64,000 nucleotides of DNA from positions 142,432 to 206,431 of the forward strand of contig NZ_LN651328.1 in NCBI RefSeq assembly GCF_000826525.2. The letters run 5' to 3'. Below, piece by piece: positions 16,815 through 26,954 of this stretch (position 1 is its first letter; each line of letters opens with the position of its first letter). The notes below the pieces were generated by a model, which searched no databases, was not told where the DNA came from, and saw only the letters and a list, made by a program, of their open reading frames with translations. Origin of the DNA: Mobilicoccus massiliensis. Its GTDB lineage: Bacteria > Actinomycetota > Actinomycetes > Actinomycetales > Dermatophilaceae. A program made the position numbers and the translations under genes.

Positions 16815-19412
16815 TCAGTTCGCGCCGGCCTCCGGCTCCGCGGCGCCGGCGGCGGATCCGCCGCCACCACCGTGGGTGGTCTCCGGAGCGCTCTCGCTGG
16901 CGCTGCCGGCCGCGTGCTCGGGCACGGGCGTCGGGTCGAAGTCCTTCTTCGTCCCTTCGAACGTGAACTTCACGTCGTCACCCTCACCCTCGACGTCGAC
17001 CGAGACGAGCTCGCCCGAGCCGATCTCTCCGTAGAGGATCTTCTCCGAGAGCATGTCCTCGATGTCGCGCTGGATGGCGCGGCGCAGCGGTCGCGCACCG
17101 AGCACCGGGTCGTAGCCGCGCTTGGCGAGCAGCTTCTTGGCCGCGGGCGTGAGCTCGACGCCCATGTCCTTGTCCTTGAGGCGCTCGTCGAGCCGAGCCA
17201 CCATGAGGTCGACGATCTGCACGATCTCGTCCTCGGACAGCTGCGGGAACACGACGATGTCGTCGACGCGGTTGAGGAACTCGGGGCGGAAGTGCTGCTT
17301 GAGCTCGTCCTGCACCTTGTTCTTCATGCGCTCGTAGTTGGAGCCGCTGGTCGCGTCGGGCGCGAACCCGAGCGAGACGGCCTTGGAGATGTCCCGCGTA
17401 CCGAGGTTGGTCGTCATGATGATGACCGTGTTCTTGAAGTCGACGACCCGACCCTGCGCGTCGGTGAGGCGTCCGTCCTCGAGGATCTGCAGGAGCGAGT
17501 TGAAGATGTCGGCGTGTGCCTTCTCGACCTCGTCGAACAGCACGACCGAGAACGGCTTGCGCCGCACCTTCTCGGTGAGCTGACCGCCCTCCTCGTACCC
17601 GACGTAGCCGGGAGGCGAGCCGAACAGCCGCGAGACCGTGTGCTTCTCGGCGAACTCCGACATGTCGAGGGTGATGAGGGCGTCCTCGTCACCGAAGAGG
17701 AACTCGGCGAGCGCCTTGGCGAGCTCGGTCTTACCGACACCGGTGGGGCCGGCGAAGATGAACGAGCCACCGGGACGGCGCGGGTCCTTCAGGCCCGCAC
17801 GCGTGCGGCGGATCGCCTGCGAGAGCGCCCTGATCGCGTCGTCGTTGCCGACGATGCGCTTGTGGAGCTCGTCCTCCATGTTGAGCAGGCGGGTCGACTC
17901 CTCCTCGGTGAGCTTGAACACCGGGATGCCGGTCGAGGCGGCGAGCACCTCGGCGATGATCTCCTCGTCGACCTCGGCCACGACGTCCATGTCGCCGGCC
18001 TTCCACTCCTTCTCGCGCTTGTTCTTGGCCTCGATGAGCTGCTTCTCGTCGTCGCGCAGCTTGGCGGCCTTCTCGAAGTCCTGCCCGTCGATGGCCGACT
18101 CCTTCTCGCGCCGCACGTGCGCGATCTTGTCGTCGAACTCGCGCAGGTCCGGCGGAGCCGTCATGCGCTTGATGCGCAGGCGGGCGCCGGCCTCGTCGAT
18201 GAGGTCGATGGCCTTGTCGGGCAGGTACCGGTCGTTGACGTACCGGTCGGCGAGGTTGGCCGCCGCCACGAGGGCCGCGTCGGTGATCGAGACGCGGTGG
18301 TGCGCCTCGTACCGGTCGCGCAGACCCTTGAGGATCTCGATGGCGTGGCTCAGCGTCGGCTCCGCGACCTGGATGGGCTGGAAGCGGCGCTCGAGGGCCG
18401 GGTCCTTCTCGATGTGCTTGCGGTACTCGTCGAGCGTCGTGGCACCGACGGTCTGCAGCTCACCGCGGGCGAGCATCGGCTTGAGGATGCTCGCGGCGTC
18501 GATCGCGCCCTCGGCCGCGCCCGCGCCGACGAGCGTGTGGATCTCGTCGATGAACAGGATGATGTCGCCGCGGGTCTTGATCTCCTTGAGCACCTTCTTG
18601 AGGCGCTCCTCGAAGTCACCGCGGTAGCGCGACCCGGCGACGAGGGCGCCGAGGTCGAGGGTGTAGATGTGCTTGTCCTTGAGCGTCTCGGGCACCTCGC
18701 CCTTGACGATGTCCTGCGCGAGACCCTCGACGACGGCCGTCTTGCCGACGCCGGGCTCGCCGATGAGGATCGGGTTGTTCTTGGTGCGGCGCGAGAGCAC
18801 CTGCATGACGCGCTCGATCTCGCTGCTGCGCCCGATGACGGGGTCGAGCTTGCCCTCGCGTGCGGCCTGCGTGAGGTTGCGGCCGAACTGGTCGAGGACG
18901 AGCGAGCCCGCCGGGGTGCCCTCACCCGAGGTGGACTGGCCGCCGACACCGGCGCCCGCGGTCTCCTTGCCGCCCTGGTAACCCGAGAGCAGCTGGATGA
19001 CCTGCTGACGCACGCGCGGCAGGTCGGCGCCGAGCTTCTGCAGCACCTGGGCAGCGACGCCCTCGCCCTCGCGGATGAGGCCGAGGAGGATGTGCTCGGT
19101 GCCGATGTAGTTGTGGCCGAGCTGCAGCGCCTCACGCAGTGACAGCTCGAGGACCTTCTTGGCCCGCGGCGTGAAGGGGATGTGCCCGCTGGAGGCCTGC
19201 TGGCCCTTGCCGATGATCTCCTGCACCTGCTCGCGCACCGCGTCGAGCGAGATGCCGAGGCTCTCCAGGGCCTTGGCGGCGACCCCCTCGCCCTCGTGGA
19301 TGAGGCCGAGCAGGATGTGCTCGGTGCCGATGTAGTTGTGGTTGAGCATGCGCGCTTCTTCCTGCGCAAGCACCACCACGCGCCGAGCGCGATCGGTGAA
19401 CCTCTCGAACAT
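16815..19412 (-). CDS. clpC: ATP-dependent Clp protease ATP-binding subunit ClpC
   Basis: Hexameric AAA+ unfoldase (865 residues) that feeds proteins to ClpP and is essential in mycobacteria. N-terminal double Clp-N repeat (two copies of [13 protein letters not shown]), first ATPase with [19 protein letters not shown], a UVR/coiled-coil middle domain ([20 protein letters not shown]), second ATPase with [20 protein letters not shown], and a ClpP-docking region. The C-terminal tail is Gly/Glu-rich ([19 protein letters not shown]). ATG with AGGAG upstream. Monocistronic: flanked by a long hairpin downstream and a free promoter region with a short palindrome. Confidence 0.97.
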   Translation of the reverse strand: MFERFTDRARRVVVLAQEEARMLNHNYIGTEHILLGLIHEGEGVAAKALESLGISLDAVREQVQEIIGKGQQASSGHIPFTPRAKKVLELSLREALQLGHNYIGTEHILLGLIREGEGVAAQVLQKLGADLPRVRQQVIQLLSGYQGGKETAGAGVGGQSTSGEGTPAGSLVLDQFGRNLTQAAREGKLDPVIGRSSEIERVMQVLSRRTKNNPILIGEPGVGKTAVVEGLAQDIVKGEVPETLKDKHIYTLDLGALVAGSRYRGDFEERLKKVLKEIKTRGDIILFIDEIHTLVGAGAAEGAIDAASILKPMLARGELQTVGATTLDEYRKHIEKDPALERRFQPIQVAEPTLSHAIEILKGLRDRYEAHHRVSITDAALVAAANLADRYVNDRYLPDKAIDLIDEAGARLRIKRMTAPPDLREFDDKIAHVRREKESAIDGQDFEKAAKLRDDEKQLIEAKNKREKEWKAGDMDVVAEVDEEIIAEVLAASTGIPVFKLTEEESTRLLNMEDELHKRIVGNDDAIRALSQAIRRTRAGLKDPRRPGGSFIFAGPTGVGKTELAKALAEFLFGDEDALITLDMSEFAEKHTVSRLFGSPPGYVGYEEGGQLTEKVRRKPFSVVLFDEVEKAHADIFNSLLQILEDGRLTDAQGRVVDFKNTVIIMTTNLGTRDISKAVSLGFAPDATSGSNYERMKNKVQDELKQHFRPEFLNRVDDIVVFPQLSEDEIVQIVDLMVARLDERLKDKDMGVELTPAAKKLLAKRGYDPVLGARPLRRAIQRDIEDMLSEKILYGEIGSGELVSVDVEGEGDDVKFTFEGTKKDFDPTPVPEHAAGSASESAPETTHGGGGGSAAGAAEPEAGAN

Positions 19413-19430
19413 GAATCTTCGCTCCTCGCT

Positions 19431-19446
19431 ATCGAGATGTCTCGAT
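19431..19446 (-). promoter_or_regulatory. Short palindrome upstream of clpC
   Basis: ATCGAG-ATGT-CTCGAT is a perfect 6-bp inverted repeat 19 bp before the clpC start. It could be an operator for a stress regulator such as ClgR, but it does not match a motif I know well. Confidence 0.3.
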
Positions 19447-19714
19447 GCTAGCCGTGCTGGTCTGCCGCCTTCATGTCATGTTGCGTGCCGCGGGACACGT
19501 GTTCCGGTGCGCCGCGACGGACATCGGGCAGTGACGTTCGTGAGACACAACGCGATCGGCGCCGGGCCTGTTCCCCGCTCGTGGAGAAGGTTGAGCCGTG
19601 TCCGCTCAGAGCGGACAGCGCCGGACTCGCTCACTCGGGGTGGTCGGGACGGGAACTCCCGGAGCGGCCGTGGCGCGTGTGCGGTGTTCGTGTTCGACGC
19701 GCGACAATGGCGGC

Positions 19715-19960
19715 ATGGTCCCTCGCCCCGACGCCGCGTGCCCGATCCGGACGGGTGAGCCGTGCACGTTGTGTCATCACGGCGCGAGCGGCCCGCACGA
19801 CTGCCCCCTGGTCTACCTCGTGATGAACGACCCCGAGCTCAAGGAGGCGCTGGCCGAGCAGCGCCGCACCATGGTCGCGGCACGTCGCACCACTCGCAGA
19901 CCCGAGCGACCGTGCGCACGGGAGGACTCCGGCCGGCCCCTCACGAGCGACGACCGCTGA
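19715..19960 (+). CDS. Small conserved actinobacterial protein with Cys pairs
   Basis: 81 residues. The core CPIRTGEPCTLCHHGASG, then DCPLVYLVMNDPELKEALA, contains five cysteines (CxxC within CTLC) and looks like a small metal-binding domain seen in many actinobacterial genomes (DUF6767-like, recalled, not verified). The ATG is preceded by no clear ribosome site, and the upstream sequence gives no obvious promoter. The gene lies alone, converging with the symporter gene. No function can be assigned. Confidence 0.65.
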   Translation: MVPRPDAACPIRTGEPCTLCHHGASGPHDCPLVYLVMNDPELKEALAEQRRTMVAARRTTRRPERPCAREDSGRPLTSDDR

Positions 19961-19977
19961 GGCGTGCGCGAACCCCG

Positions 19978-20985
19978 TCAGGCGCCCGCGCGAACCTCGT
20001 CCTGGCCGAGCTGTCGGCCGTACCTCGCGGCGAGCACCGCGCACACCATGAGCTGCACCTGGTGGAAGATCATCAGCGGCAGCACCATGAGCCCCACGGG
20101 CTGACCGGCGAACAGCACGACCGCCATCGGCAGGCCCGTGGCCAGCGACTTCTTGGTGCCGCAGAACTGGATCGCGATCCGGTCGCCCCGATCGAAGCCG
20201 AGGAGCCGGGCGCTCTCGTACGTCGCCACGAGCATGAGCGCGAGCACCCCGCAGAGGATCACCGTGAGCACGACCAGGTCACGCACGCCCACGAGGTTCC
20301 ACATGCCCTCGTTCATCCCCTTGCTGAACGCCGCGTAGACGACGAGCACGATGACGAGGCGGTCGACCTGCTTGAGCCAGGCGTGGTTCTCCTTGAGCCA
20401 CCGGGCGGTCCAGCGGCGAGAGAGCTGGCCCAGCACGAACGGCAGGAGGATCTGCCCGAACAGGTCGAGCACCGAGCTCGCGTCGATACCGGACGACGCG
20501 CCGGAGGTCGACATGACGAACGCGACGAGCAGCGGCGTGAGCACGACACCGAGCAGGTTCGACGCCGAGGCCGAGACGATCGCGCCCGCGACGTTGCCGC
20601 CCGCGGTCGAGGTGAAGACGATCGAGCTCTGCACGGTCGAGGGCACGAGCGCGCAGAACAGCACTCCGGCGTAGAGGGCGGGCGAGAGCACCGGTCCCGA
20701 CAGCGGTCGTAGCGCGAGCACCACCAGCGGGAACACGACGAACGTGAACGCGAGGATGACGAGGTGCAGACGCCAGTGCGTGAGCCCGGCGAGCGCCTCG
20801 GCCGGTGCCAGCCGGCCGCCGTACATGAAGAAGAGGAGGAAGATCGCGGCCGTCGTGACGACGCCGAGCACGTCCTCCCCCACGCCGCGAGCAGGCACGA
20901 TCGCCGCGACGACGACGGCCGCGATGATCATGAGGATGAACGGGTCCGGCTTCAGCCGGTTCCACAACGAGGGGGACGCACTCAC
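19978..20985 (-). CDS. Bile acid:sodium symporter family protein (SBF-like, YfeH type)
   Basis: Integral membrane transporter of about 335 residues and nine to ten hydrophobic helices (ILMIIAAVVVAAIVPARGV, LHLVILAFTFVVFPLVVLAL, LVVLTVILCGVLALMLVAT). The central FCALVPSTVQSSIVFTSTAG and GTKKSLATGLPMAVVLF segments are the crossover motifs of the SBF-like family (PF13593), which move organic anions with sodium or protons. The GTG at 20985 is preferred over an upstream ATG at 21009 because GGGAGGA stands eight bases before it. Substrate unknown. Confidence 0.85.
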   Translation of the reverse strand: MSASPSLWNRLKPDPFILMIIAAVVVAAIVPARGVGEDVLGVVTTAAIFLLFFMYGGRLAPAEALAGLTHWRLHLVILAFTFVVFPLVVLALRPLSGPVLSPALYAGVLFCALVPSTVQSSIVFTSTAGGNVAGAIVSASASNLLGVVLTPLLVAFVMSTSGASSGIDASSVLDLFGQILLPFVLGQLSRRWTARWLKENHAWLKQVDRLVIVLVVYAAFSKGMNEGMWNLVGVRDLVVLTVILCGVLALMLVATYESARLLGFDRGDRIAIQFCGTKKSLATGLPMAVVLFAGQPVGLMVLPLMIFHQVQLMVCAVLAARYGRQLGQDEVRAGA

Positions 20986-21062
20986 TGGCCCATCCTCCCC
21001 CACCTCCATACCCCGCTGGCCGGGGTCCTGGTTGCGGTCGGGGCATCGGCTACCAGGAAGCA

Positions 21063-21079
21063 CCGGCTGTCTCGGCGAG
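21063..21079. repeat. Half-copy of the GAGACAGCCG palindromic repeat
   Basis: CCGGCTGTCTCGGCGAG matches the right arm of the repeats at 5762 and 50450. It lies 9 bp past the lysX stop, with no matching left arm. Confidence 0.6.
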
Positions 21080-21087
21080 TCGGGGCC

Positions 21088-24000
21088 TCAACCCCGGCCG
21101 AGCGGCCGGACGAACGGGAACGTCAGCACCCCACGGATGTTCGTGCCGATGAGCAGCATCGCGAGGCGGTCGACGCCGATGCCGAGCCCGCCGGCGGGCG
21201 GCATGCCCGTCTCGAGGGCACGCAGAAAGCTCTCGTCGACCTCCATCGCCTCGAGGTCACCGAGCGCGGCCTTGAGCGACTGTTCGGTGAGCCGCCGGCG
21301 CTGCTCGATCGGGTCGGTGAGCTCGGAGTAGGCGGTGCCGAGTTCCATGCCGTCGACGACGAGGTCCCACCGCTCGACGAGCCCGGGCTCGCTGCGGTGC
21401 GGACCCGTCAACGGTGAGGTCTCGACGGGGAAGTCGACGTAGAACGTCGGGAACGTCGTGGTGGCCTCGACGAGCTCGGCGTAGAGCTCCTCGATGACCG
21501 CGCCGGGCCCCATGCCGTCGTGGACGGCGATCTCGTGACGACGGGCGAGGTCGAGCAGGGTCTCGAAGTCGGTGTCGAGGCGCACCTCGCGCCCCACGGC
21601 CTGCGAGACGGCGTCGAGCACCGTGACGACCGGCCATTCGCCCGAGACGTCGACGAGTTCGCGGGTCTCGACCGCCTCGTCCGTGCCCTCGCCGCCGCGT
21701 GCGATGGTCGTGCGCAGTGGGATGACGGCCGAGCCGTGGACGGCCGTCGCGGCCTCCTTGACGAGGCGCTCGGTGAGGTGGCGCATCGTCGTGTAGTCGC
21801 CGAACGGCTCGTACGCCTCGAGCGAGGTGAATTCCGGGTTGTGTGTGGCGTCGGCGCCCTCGTTGCGAAAGTTGCGGCCCATCTCGAACAACGGCCCCAT
21901 GCCGGCGACCATGAGCCGCTTGAGGTAGAGCTCCGGGGCGATGCGCATCGACAGGTCGACGCCGTAGGCGTTGCTGAACGTCTTGAACGGCCGGGCCGAG
22001 GCGCCGCCGTGCACGGTGTGGAGGATCGGGGTCTCGACCTCGAGGTACCCGGCGTCGTGCAGCGTGTCGCGCAGCGAGCGGACGACCGCGCTGCGCACCC
22101 GCAGCATCCGCACGGCCTCGGGGTGGACGATGAGGTCGGTCGATCGCTGTCGCAGCCGTGCCTCCGGGTCGGTGAAGGCCCCGAAGGGGATCGGATGCAG
22201 GGCTTTGGCGACGATCCTCCAGGAGTCGACGAGCACCGACGGCGTGCCGGTGCGCGAACGTCCGGGTCGGCCGTCGACGACGAGGATGTCGCCGCCGTCG
22301 ATCGCATGCGTGAACGAGCGCAGGTCCTGGGCCCCCTGCCCACCCTCCGGCGCGTCCAGCCTCGCCCGGTCGAACAGCATCTGGACACGGTCCTCGCCGT
22401 CGACGAGGTCGACGAAGATCACTCCACCGTGGTCGCGCACGGCACGCACCCGGCCGTAGATCCGAACTGACGTACCGGTCGCGTCGTCCCAGGCCTGCGC
22501 GGGCAAGGCCGTCACCGTCGAGAGCTTCTCCGCGGGTGCCACCCCGATGGCGTAGGGGTCATGTCCCTCGGCGCGGAGGCGGGCGACCCGGTCGAGCCGC
22601 ACGCGCGTCTGGTCTCCGCGGCGGGGAGCCAGGCTCGCCGCGTCGATCGCCGGGCGGGCGTCGATCTCGCGGACCTCGGCGAGGTGCTCGGCGTCGAGGC
22701 GGCCGGGGTGGTGACGATGGAGAAAGGTCGGGAGGAACCCCTCGGCCTTGCCCATCGCGACGAGCACCTGCGGCATCGACAACCGCGAGTCGAGGCAGAC
22801 GAAGCGCGGCACCCATGACGGCTCGAACTTCTGGTTGGCGCGGTAGAGCCGTTCGAGCTGGAAGAAGCGGTCGAGGCCGCCGAGCACCGAGGAGTTGAAC
22901 CTCGTGATGACCCCGGCACCGAGTTGTTCGGCGTCGACGAACACCCCACGCAAGAACGCGAAGTTGAGCGAGACGCGCCGCACCCCGATGTCGGGTCCGG
23001 CCTCCATGAGCGCGGTGACCAAGAGTTCGGTGGTGCCGTTGGGGGCCTGCGGGTGGCGGCGCATGGTGTCGAGCGAGAGGCCGGTCGCGCCCCAGGGCAC
23101 GAACGACAGCAGCCCGTAGCACTTGCCCTCGGGATCGTGGGCCGTCACCCACACGACGCGTCCGTCGGCGGCGTCGCCTCGTCGGTCGAGGGCCATCGAG
23201 AAGCCGCGTTCGGTACCGCCCTCGCGCCAGGCGTCGGCCATCGCGACGAGCTCGGCGAGCTCGATCTCGGGGATCTCGCCCTGGCGACGGATCTGAGTGG
23301 TGAGGCCGGCGCGCCGGGCGTGGTGCACCGAGCGCCGCAGTCCGGTCATCGACGTGTTGTTGATGCGGTAGGTGTCGGGCCGCAGGACGGCCTCGTCACC
23401 GAGGGAGACGACGTCGAAACCGGCGGTGATGTAGGCCCTGGCTCCGGCCTCACTCACGCCGATGATCGCGGGCACCCAGCCGTACCACCGGGCCTGGGCC
23501 TTCCACCGCTGGATCGCATCCGCCCACGACGACGGGTCGCCCAACGGGTCTCCCGAGGCGAGCGCGACACCGGCCACGACGTCGTAGGCGACCACCGCCC
23601 GCCCGTCCTGGGCGAACACGAGCGACTTGTCGCGGCGGGTGGCGAAGTAGCCCAGGGAGTCGAGGTCGCCGTACTCGCGCAGCAGCCGGCGCAGCGTCAC
23701 CTCGCCGTCCTGGGTCCAGCCCGTGCGATTGCGGGTGGAGCGGGTGAAGAGGTAGACGGCGAGGACGATCGTCGCACTGACGATGAGCGCCGCCACCTGG
23801 CTGACGATGGGCGGTACCGAGGTCACCGAGCGCGCCCACAGGCCGCTGAATCCGAGCGCGTGCAGCACGATCGACCGCACGACGCCCGGGTCGGTGGCGT
23901 CGCTGTCGAAGAACGACAGCATCAGCCCGGCGACCAGTGCCGCGAGGCCCAGGCCGACGAAGATGGTGAGGACGAGCGTCGCCCACGAGCCGGGGCGCAG

Positions 24001-24492
24001 CCGTCCGGGGAACGCCGGTCGCACCCACCAGCACACCCACAGGATGAGGACGGCCGGGACGATCGCGCCGAGGTCGAGCAGCGGGCCCAGGAACCGCCAG
24101 TCCCCCCACAGGTGCAGCTCTCGATGCCCGCTCATGAGGGCGTAGAGCACCTGCAAGCCGATGAGGACTCCGACGACCTCGAAGAACGCCACCGCGATCA
24201 GGCCGATGCGCTTTCGGCCGAGCAGGGCCCGCGTCATGAGCGCGAGGATGACGACCGAGACGAGGGAGTTGGAGACCGGCAGGTTGAGGAACGTGAACGT
24301 CAACTCGACCCAGGAGGCGTGCCGACGACCCCAGCGTTCGACGAGCCACAGGAACAACGACATCACCGCGGCGAGCGCATAGGCCCAGACGATGACCCGC
24401 GCGACCAGCTCCTGCCGCGGCGTCGACGTGCGCAGCGTCGGCTCACCCCGCTCCGTCGGTGACGAGTGACGCGAGAGGGTCGAGCTGGGCAT
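21088..24492 (-). CDS. lysX: LysX: fused lysylphosphatidylglycerol synthase and lysyl-tRNA synthetase
   Basis: Bifunctional 1134-residue membrane protein: the C-terminal synthetase charges tRNA-Lys and the N-terminal MprF-like part transfers lysine to phosphatidylglycerol, lowering surface charge and giving resistance to cationic peptides. N-terminus has about seven membrane helices; residues ~290-620 are the DUF2156 GNAT-like transferase (SLNFAFLRGVFVDAEQLG); an OB fold (VRIYGRVRAVRDHGGVIFVD) and class II core follow, with motif 2 LFEMGRNFRNEGADATHNPE and motif 3 GLGIGVDRLAMLLIG. AGGAG precedes the ATG. No other lysS lies in the window, so whether a stand-alone enzyme exists elsewhere is unknown. 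Confidence 0.95.
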   Translation of the reverse strand: MPSSTLSRHSSPTERGEPTLRTSTPRQELVARVIVWAYALAAVMSLFLWLVERWGRRHASWVELTFTFLNLPVSNSLVSVVILALMTRALLGRKRIGLIAVAFFEVVGVLIGLQVLYALMSGHRELHLWGDWRFLGPLLDLGAIVPAVLILWVCWWVRPAFPGRLRPGSWATLVLTIFVGLGLAALVAGLMLSFFDSDATDPGVVRSIVLHALGFSGLWARSVTSVPPIVSQVAALIVSATIVLAVYLFTRSTRNRTGWTQDGEVTLRRLLREYGDLDSLGYFATRRDKSLVFAQDGRAVVAYDVVAGVALASGDPLGDPSSWADAIQRWKAQARWYGWVPAIIGVSEAGARAYITAGFDVVSLGDEAVLRPDTYRINNTSMTGLRRSVHHARRAGLTTQIRRQGEIPEIELAELVAMADAWREGGTERGFSMALDRRGDAADGRVVWVTAHDPEGKCYGLLSFVPWGATGLSLDTMRRHPQAPNGTTELLVTALMEAGPDIGVRRVSLNFAFLRGVFVDAEQLGAGVITRFNSSVLGGLDRFFQLERLYRANQKFEPSWVPRFVCLDSRLSMPQVLVAMGKAEGFLPTFLHRHHPGRLDAEHLAEVREIDARPAIDAASLAPRRGDQTRVRLDRVARLRAEGHDPYAIGVAPAEKLSTVTALPAQAWDDATGTSVRIYGRVRAVRDHGGVIFVDLVDGEDRVQMLFDRARLDAPEGGQGAQDLRSFTHAIDGGDILVVDGRPGRSRTGTPSVLVDSWRIVAKALHPIPFGAFTDPEARLRQRSTDLIVHPEAVRMLRVRSAVVRSLRDTLHDAGYLEVETPILHTVHGGASARPFKTFSNAYGVDLSMRIAPELYLKRLMVAGMGPLFEMGRNFRNEGADATHNPEFTSLEAYEPFGDYTTMRHLTERLVKEAATAVHGSAVIPLRTTIARGGEGTDEAVETRELVDVSGEWPVVTVLDAVSQAVGREVRLDTDFETLLDLARRHEIAVHDGMGPGAVIEELYAELVEATTTFPTFYVDFPVETSPLTGPHRSEPGLVERWDLVVDGMELGTAYSELTDPIEQRRRLTEQSLKAALGDLEAMEVDESFLRALETGMPPAGGLGIGVDRLAMLLIGTNIRGVLTFPFVRPLGRG

Positions 24493-24633
24493 CCGGTCTC
24501 CTGAGGTCGGATCGACGGCGAACGGGCGTGATTCAGCGTCGCACGATCTCAGGGGCGAGCGTCGCAGGCCCGAGGCGGGTGGGGGCCGACGAGACTGCCG
24601 GATGCGTCCATGCGAAGCGGGCTCGCACGGGGA

Positions 24634-25953
24634 TCAGGTGTCGCGCAGCCCTCCGGAGAGGAACGCGTCGTAGGCCGGGAGGTCGAGCTGGCCGTGACCC
24701 GAGAGGCCGATGACGATCGCGGCGCCGTCGGCCTCGCTCGTGCGGGTGCGAGCGTCGGCGAGCGCGGCGGCGATCGCGTGGCACGACTCCGGGGCGGGCA
24801 GCAGGCCCTCGGCCCGAGCGAACTCGATTCCGGCCTCGAACGCCTCGTTCTGCCCCACCGCCATGGCCTCGACGAGCCCGGTGTGCACGGTGTGCGAGAG
24901 CAACGGCGCCATGCCGTGGTAGCGCAGACCACCGGCGTGGATGGGGTCGGGCACGAAGTCCTTGCCGAGCGTGTACATCTTGAGCAGCGGGGTGAGACCG
25001 GCGACGTCGCCGTGGTCGTAGTCGTACGTGCCCTCGGTGAGGGAGGGGCAGGCGGCGGGCTCGACGGCGACGAACCGGGTGTCGGTGCGGCCGGCGAGCT
25101 TCTCGCGCAGCAGCGGAAAGCTCAGCCCGGCGAGGTTGGAACCGCCGCCGGCGCAGCCGTAGACGACGTCGGCCTGCTCCTCGCCGAACATCGGCAGCTG
25201 GCGCAGCACCTCCTCGCCGATGACGCTCTGGTGGAGCACGACGTGGTTGAGCACACTGCCGAGGGCGTACTTGGCCACCCCACCGCTGGTTGCCGCGGCC
25301 TCGACGGCCTCACTGACGGCCATCCCGAGACTGCCGGTCGTGTCGGGATCGTTCGCGAGCACCGCACGCCCGGCCTGGGTGAGCTCCGACGGGCTCGAGT
25401 GCACCGTCGCCCCGAAGGTCTGCATGAGCATGCGGCGGTAGGGCTTGCCCTCGAACGAGGCCCGCACCTGCCACACCTCGCACTCCATGCCGAAGACCTC
25501 GCACGCGAACGCGAGTGCACTGCCCCACTGGCCGGCGCCGGTCTCGGTGGTGAGCCTGCCCACCCCTTCGGCGGCGTTGTAGTACGCCTGCGGCACCGAG
25601 GAATTGGCCTTGTGACTGCCGATCGGGCTCGTGCCCTCGTACTTGTAGTAGAGCCGCGCGCTCGTGCCGATCGCCTGCTCGAGGCGCCGAGCGCGCACGA
25701 GCGGTGAGGGTCGCCAGATGCGGTAGACCTCCCGCACGGCCTCGGGGATGTCGATGTACCTCTGCGTCGAGAACTCCTGCTCGCACAGCTCGCGCGCGAA
25801 GATCGGCGCCATGTCGTCGACGGTCAACGGTTCGCGCGTCCCCGGGTCGAGGTGCGGCGGCGGAGGCTCCGGCAGGTCGGGGACGATGTTGTACCACTGC
25901 GTCGGCATCTGCGACTCCGGGAGCAGGGCCTTGACGAGGTCGGGGCGTCCCAT
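24634..25953 (-). CDS. TrpB2-type tryptophan synthase beta-like protein
   Basis: PLP enzyme (439 residues) of the TrpB2 branch, which condenses serine and indole independently of TrpA. The PLP lysine lies in [19 protein letters not shown], the phosphate-binding loop is [17 protein letters not shown], and [16 protein letters not shown] contains the conserved substrate-site segment; the long N-terminal extension ([19 protein letters not shown]) is typical of TrpB2. AGGAGG precedes the ATG. No trpA or other trp genes are nearby, so it probably salvages indole rather than serving the main pathway (inference). Confidence 0.92.
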   Translation of the reverse strand: MGRPDLVKALLPESQMPTQWYNIVPDLPEPPPPHLDPGTREPLTVDDMAPIFARELCEQEFSTQRYIDIPEAVREVYRIWRPSPLVRARRLEQAIGTSARLYYKYEGTSPIGSHKANSSVPQAYYNAAEGVGRLTTETGAGQWGSALAFACEVFGMECEVWQVRASFEGKPYRRMLMQTFGATVHSSPSELTQAGRAVLANDPDTTGSLGMAVSEAVEAAATSGGVAKYALGSVLNHVVLHQSVIGEEVLRQLPMFGEEQADVVYGCAGGGSNLAGLSFPLLREKLAGRTDTRFVAVEPAACPSLTEGTYDYDHGDVAGLTPLLKMYTLGKDFVPDPIHAGGLRYHGMAPLLSHTVHTGLVEAMAVGQNEAFEAGIEFARAEGLLPAPESCHAIAAALADARTRTSEADGAAIVIGLSGHGQLDLPAYDAFLSGGLRDT

Positions 25954-26081
25954 GCGGTCCTCCTGGTCGGTTCACCGGTGGTTCGGGCGGGTGAGGTGGT
26001 CCGAGGCTAACCGCGGGGATGAGCCGATGGCGTCTCGCGCGGGCCGCGGATCGGGTCATGCCTGGGCTCGTCGGCCACGGA

Positions 26082-26954
26082 TCAGGCCGTGCTCATCGGT
26101 CGGTCGAGCTCCGGATCCGGGTCGTGGAGCAGGGAGTTGTCGATGAGCCGAGGAACGCCGACGCGCACGGCGAGGCTCGCAGCGGCCCGGGTGACCTCGC
26201 CGTCGAGCTCGACCAGGGTGTCGGGGTCGGCGAGGCTCACGTAGTCGACCTCGGCACGCGGCTCGGCAGCGAGCACGTCGTGCATGATGCGGCGCAGCGT
26301 CACGGCGTCGCGTTCCCCGTCGCGGTAGGCGGCCCGGGCGGCGCGCAGCGCGGTCGAGACGACGAGGGCGGCCCGCCGGTGTTCGGGATCCAGGTAGGCG
26401 TTCCGGCTGCTCAGCGCGAGTCCGTCGGGTTCGCGGACTGTCGGGCACACGACCACCTCGTCGGCGAGGCCGAGGTCGGCGGCCAGCCGTCGCAACACGA
26501 CCGACTGCTGCAGGTCTTTGCGCCCGACGAACATCATCTGGGGTCGCACGAGAGAGAGCAGGATCGTCACGACCGTCGCCACGCCGCGAAAGTGCCCGGG
26601 ACGGCTCGCGCCCTCGAGCACGCCGGTGAGGCCCTCGACGTCGACGTACGTCGCGAAGCCCGGCGGGTAGACGTCCTCCACCGCCGGAGTCCAGACGAGG
26701 TCGACGCCCGCCGCCTCGAGCCGGGCCAGGTCGCGGTCGAGGTCACGCGGGTAGGCGGCGAGGTCCTCGGTGGGCCCGAACTGCGTGGGGTTGACGAAGA
26801 TCGAGGCGACGACCGCGGAGCACCGCTCCCGTGCCGCCGCGACCAGCGCGAGATGGCCGTCGTGGAGGTACCCCATGGTCGGAACGAAGCCGACCGACCC
26901 GTCGAGCCCGGCTCGTGCGGCCCGCAGCTCGGCGCGCGTCGTCACGACCTTCAC
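26082..26954 (-). CDS. panC: Pantoate-beta-alanine ligase
   Basis: ATP-dependent ligase making pantothenate from pantoate and beta-alanine. 290 residues with the adenylate-forming HIGH-like motif FVPTMGYLHDGHLALVAAA, SIFVNPTQFGPTEDLAAYPR, FVGRKDLQQSVVLRRLAADL and the KMSKS-like LALSSRNAYLDPEHR. It overlaps panB by four bases (ATGA-type), so the two pantoate/pantothenate steps are made together. The partner panD (aspartate decarboxylase) is not in this window. Confidence 0.95.
   Translation of the reverse strand: MKVVTTRAELRAARAGLDGSVGFVPTMGYLHDGHLALVAAARERCSAVVASIFVNPTQFGPTEDLAAYPRDLDRDLARLEAAGVDLVWTPAVEDVYPPGFATYVDVEGLTGVLEGASRPGHFRGVATVVTILLSLVRPQMMFVGRKDLQQSVVLRRLAADLGLADEVVVCPTVREPDGLALSSRNAYLDPEHRRAALVVSTALRAARAAYRDGERDAVTLRRIMHDVLAAEPRAEVDYVSLADPDTLVELDGEVTRAAASLAVRVGVPRLIDNSLLHDPDPELDRPMSTA

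Noticed and set aside
16473..19142. 889-codon plus-strand open frame
   Set aside because: Antisense to clpC, which is unmistakable on the minus strand.
19431..19446. Firm call of a ClgR or HspR operator at clpC
   Set aside because: The palindrome is short and does not match the consensus of either regulator as I know them.
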